This document shows positions 6,051-7,536 of a DNA stretch of 7,536 nucleotides, piece by piece; position 1 is the first letter of the stretch, and each line of letters opens with the position of its first letter. The stretch is from JASFEQ01 sp050122535 (GTDB taxonomy: Bacteria; Desulfobacterota; DSM-4660; Desulfatiglandales; HGW-15). The stretch lies in assembly GCA_050122535.1 (NCBI GenBank), contig JASFIT010000227.1:1-7536 (forward strand), given 5' to 3'. The translations under genes were made by a program, and so were the position numbers. The notes below the pieces were generated by a model. That model was given only the letters and a program-made list of their open reading frames with translations. It was not told the DNA's origin and did not search any database.

Positions 6051-7208
6051 TTATGAGGCTTGTCCTTTTCCCATCTCCTGATCATTGACCAAACGTTGAC
6101 CAAAAATCTCGTCAATGACCATTACTGCCCTTTTTTTATATTGAGGAGATACGTGCATGTAGCGCATCGTGGTCTCTATCTTCTTATGCCCTAACAGTTC
6201 CAGAACCTCCTTGACAGTCCGGCCTTTTTCAGCAAGCCAATAACCGAAAGTATGTCTAAAGGTCTGAAATCCTACCCCCTCCCCCGGGTAGTTGAGTCTT
6301 CCTGGTACCATTCCAGCCCTTTTTATGGCTGCATCAAGAGGCTTGCCTATAATCTTGGCGGTTATGGGTTTTCCGTCGCGTGCGAAGACAAGATTATCTC
6401 CTTGGGCCAGTAGGCCTTGTTCTTTTTTTATCTCTGCGAGGATCTGGCGAGTCACTTTGTTCAGCGGCATCTCCACTTTCCCCTTAGTCTTACTGGGTAG
6501 GAATTCGATGTAATCCTGCTTTACTTGACTCCATTTAAGTTCCAGGTAATCACCTTGCCTCTGTCCAGTCGCGATGGCAAACTTAACTAACCGATACAGC
6601 CATGGGAGATGAGTAAGCTCTTCCAGTAGAGAGTCCACCTCGTCACTTGAAAGATAACGAGTGGGTTTAGGTGACTCCTTTGTCAACAGCTTTTGGTCCC
6701 TAAACGGGTGGATCTTGATCATATCCCACTGTTTTGCCTTTGTAAACATGTGACTCAAACAGGACATGGCTCGGTTTACCGTTGCCTCTGTTCGTTCCCT
6801 GGTCCTCTTACCATTTTTGTAGGGTGTGTTCAACAGGTGGTTTCTGTATTCCTCCAGCTTAATATATTTGATGTTACCAAGTTCCGTGTTTTTGCCGAAG
6901 TACTCTACGAACTTAGGAATAAGCCAACGTTTATATTTGATGTAGCTTGCGTAGCCCCTTAGCCTGGGGTTTTCCTCATAGTGGTTCCTATACCTCTCTG
7001 CAAGGTCCCCAAAAGTGGCACCTTTACCCCTGACCTGAACCAATAAATGAGGATCGGTCTGGCCCGCTTCGATACGGGCTGCCCTTTCTCTTGCAGCATC
7101 TTTGGCGCTGTCTACCTCCACGACCTCCCGTATACGTTCACCATTGACACGGTAGTCAATCTGCCACGATCCACTATGTAGTTGCCGTACGCCCTTGTAC
7201 CTTGGCAT
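6051..7208 (-). CDS. Tyrosine recombinase / phage-type integrase
   Basis: This 385-residue protein has the three-domain layout of lambda-type integrases. Residues 1-55 form an arm-binding AP2-like region (GVRQLHSGSWQIDYRVNGERIR). A SAM-like core-binding domain spans about 64-165, and the catalytic domain about 185-370. Catalytic residues visible are R217 (ATGQRQGD), a likely K242 in SKTKGKVEMPL, R318 (FQTFRHTF), H341 (LLGHKKIETT) and nucleophile Y350 (MRYMHV). The first His of the usual HxxR motif is Gln315, a noticeable substitution. The ATG start has a perfect AAGGAGGT at 7217-7224, 8 nt upstream. The gene overlaps the small RHH gene by 35 bp and stops 19 bp before tRNA-Arg. It is probably the integrase of a prophage, island or integrative element extending to the right of the window; no other element genes are visible. 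Confidence 0.95.
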   Translation of the reverse strand: MPRYKGVRQLHSGSWQIDYRVNGERIREVVEVDSAKDAARERAARIEAGQTDPHLLVQVRGKGATFGDLAERYRNHYEENPRLRGYASYIKYKRWLIPKFVEYFGKNTELGNIKYIKLEEYRNHLLNTPYKNGKRTRERTEATVNRAMSCLSHMFTKAKQWDMIKIHPFRDQKLLTKESPKPTRYLSSDEVDSLLEELTHLPWLYRLVKFAIATGQRQGDYLELKWSQVKQDYIEFLPSKTKGKVEMPLNKVTRQILAEIKKEQGLLAQGDNLVFARDGKPITAKIIGKPLDAAIKRAGMVPGRLNYPGEGVGFQTFRHTFGYWLAEKGRTVKEVLELLGHKKIETTMRYMHVSPQYKKRAVMVIDEIFGQRLVNDQEMGKGQAS

Positions 7209-7338
7209 CTTGCTCGACCTCCTTTCTAATTAGCTCTTCTAAGAATGCCCCTAAAGTTTGACCCCGAGTGACAGCCGCCACCTTGGCTTCATGCCATACA
7301 CGTGGATTGATCCTGACTGTCTTGATTTCTTTTTTCAT
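7174..7338 (-). CDS. Small ribbon-helix-helix DNA-binding protein overlapping the integrase start
   Basis: This 54-residue protein reads MKKEIKTVRINPRVWHEAKV, then AAVTRGQTLGAFLEELIRKE and VEQDAKVQGRTATT. The pattern is that of Arc/CopG-type ribbon-helix-helix proteins: a short beta strand (KTVRINP, 6-12), helix 1 (about 13-24), a turn at RGQT (25-28), and helix 2 (LGAFLEELIRKEVEQ, 29-43). Proteins of this fold dimerise through the strand and bind DNA with its alternate residues. It starts at an ATG with AAGGGG 6 nt upstream and ends inside the integrase gene (35-bp overlap, different frame). That overlap suggests coupled translation and a shared promoter. The likely role, by inference from context, is autoregulator of the integrase operon or an excisionase-like directionality factor. 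An antitoxin is less likely because no partner toxin lies beside it. Confidence 0.78.
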   Translation of the reverse strand: MKKEIKTVRINPRVWHEAKVAAVTRGQTLGAFLEELIRKEVEQDAKVQGRTATT

Positions 7339-7362
7339 TTGCTACCCCTTTTGCAAAAAGTT

Positions 7363-7398
7363 TACATGTATTACATAATATACAAACACTACAAGTAT
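7363..7398. repeat. Four direct 9-bp iterations of TACAnnnnn over the integrase-operon promoter
   Basis: On the plus strand TACA occurs at 7363, 7372, 7381 and 7390, exactly 9 bp apart. The units are TACATGTAT, TACATAATA, TACAAACAC and TACAAGTAT. On the minus strand this reads as repeated TGTA. The array covers the promoter spacer, the -10 box and the start region. Candidate readers are the adjacent RHH protein (operator) or the integrase N-terminal domain (arm-type sites). Confidence 0.65.
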
Positions 7399-7403
7399 GT
7401 CAA
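7375..7403 (-). promoter_or_regulatory. Strong sigma70-type promoter of the RHH-integrase operon
   Basis: On the minus strand a perfect -35 TTGACA (7398-7403) and a -10 TATTAT (7375-7380, one mismatch) are 17 bp apart. The spacer and -10 box lie within the 9-bp TACA array. A 12-bp palindrome ATGTC-AA-GACAT (7397-7408, plus strand) covers the -35 box. Such a near-consensus promoter for an integrase would normally need repression. Confidence 0.8.
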
Positions 7404-7408
7404 GACAT

Positions 7409-7536
7409 TTTTTGCTGCAGTTCCTGAGAACGGCTACCAAACCATTAGTTCGGCATTTTCAACAAGTTGCGTTTTATTTCAAAACTGACTTGGTGCCCAA
7501 GGGGTAAATGCCGTATCATACCTCCCGCCGATCCTA
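7409..7536. other. Right-edge region with no recognised gene
   Basis: No gene is recognised here. A minus-strand frame is open from the window edge to a TAA at 7445-7447 (about 30 codons). It could be the tail of an upstream gene but shows no family signature. Two 8-bp inverted copies of CGGCATTT (7451-7458) and AAATGCCG (7506-7513) are present, which may be chance. Confidence 0.3.

Noticed and set aside
7174..7208. Programmed frameshift fusing the RHH protein to the integrase
   Set aside because: The integrase has its own ATG and a perfect Shine-Dalgarno site 8 nt upstream, and no slippery heptamer was noticed in the overlap.
7174..7338. RHH protein as the antitoxin of a toxin-antitoxin pair
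   Set aside because: The only partner gene is a complete integrase. No small toxin frame is found next to it in the window.
1..7536. CRISPR array or defence system
   Set aside because: No regularly spaced long repeats are present, and no defence-related protein families are recognised. The only arrays are the short intergenic repeats described above.

Overview
The window reads as a chromosomal segment from a bacterium, most likely of the Desulfobacterota/'Deltaproteobacteria' type. That is an inference from gene order: rplU-rpmA-obg-proB-proA-nadD-rsfS is a layout typical of that group. The proteins also look proteobacterial: bL27 starts directly with MAHKKAGG, without the Firmicutes N-terminal extension, and Obg lacks a C-terminal OCT domain. 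No species can be named from the sequence alone. Every gene I can support lies on the minus strand, so the window is transcribed from right to left.

Right part (about 7536 to 5958): an integration module. A strong sigma70-type promoter (TTGACA, 17 bp, TATTAT) carries four TACA words at an exact 9-bp period across its spacer and -10 region. It drives a 54-residue ribbon-helix-helix (RHH) protein that overlaps the start of a 385-residue tyrosine recombinase. The recombinase gene stops only 19 bp before the 5' end of an intact tRNA-Arg(CCU) gene. The integrase therefore lies on the 5' side of the tRNA, not on the usual 3' side.

Middle (about 5957 to 5681): a gene-free stretch with a large imperfect palindrome (5757-5882). 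Its outer arms would form 17 uninterrupted pairs in plus-strand RNA. A clear promoter for the ribosomal-protein operon follows (TTGACT, 17 bp, TAGAAT).

Left part (5680 to 1): a compact operon. It holds ribosomal proteins L21 and L27, the ribosome-assembly GTPase Obg, both early proline-synthesis enzymes (ProB, ProA), NadD for NAD synthesis, the ribosome-silencing factor RsfS, and the N-terminal part of an exported M48 zinc metalloprotease that runs off the window. Overlaps of 17 to 41 bp between obg/proB, proB/proA, nadD/rsfS and rsfS/protease suggest translational coupling. The two larger breaks are a hairpin with a U-run between rpmA and obg, which may lower expression of downstream genes, and a 142-bp proA-nadD gap filled by a TACTCC-rich repeat. 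Most of the window is ordinary housekeeping. The accessory interest lies in the RHH/integrase control region, the tRNA-integrase arrangement and the two intergenic repeat elements.
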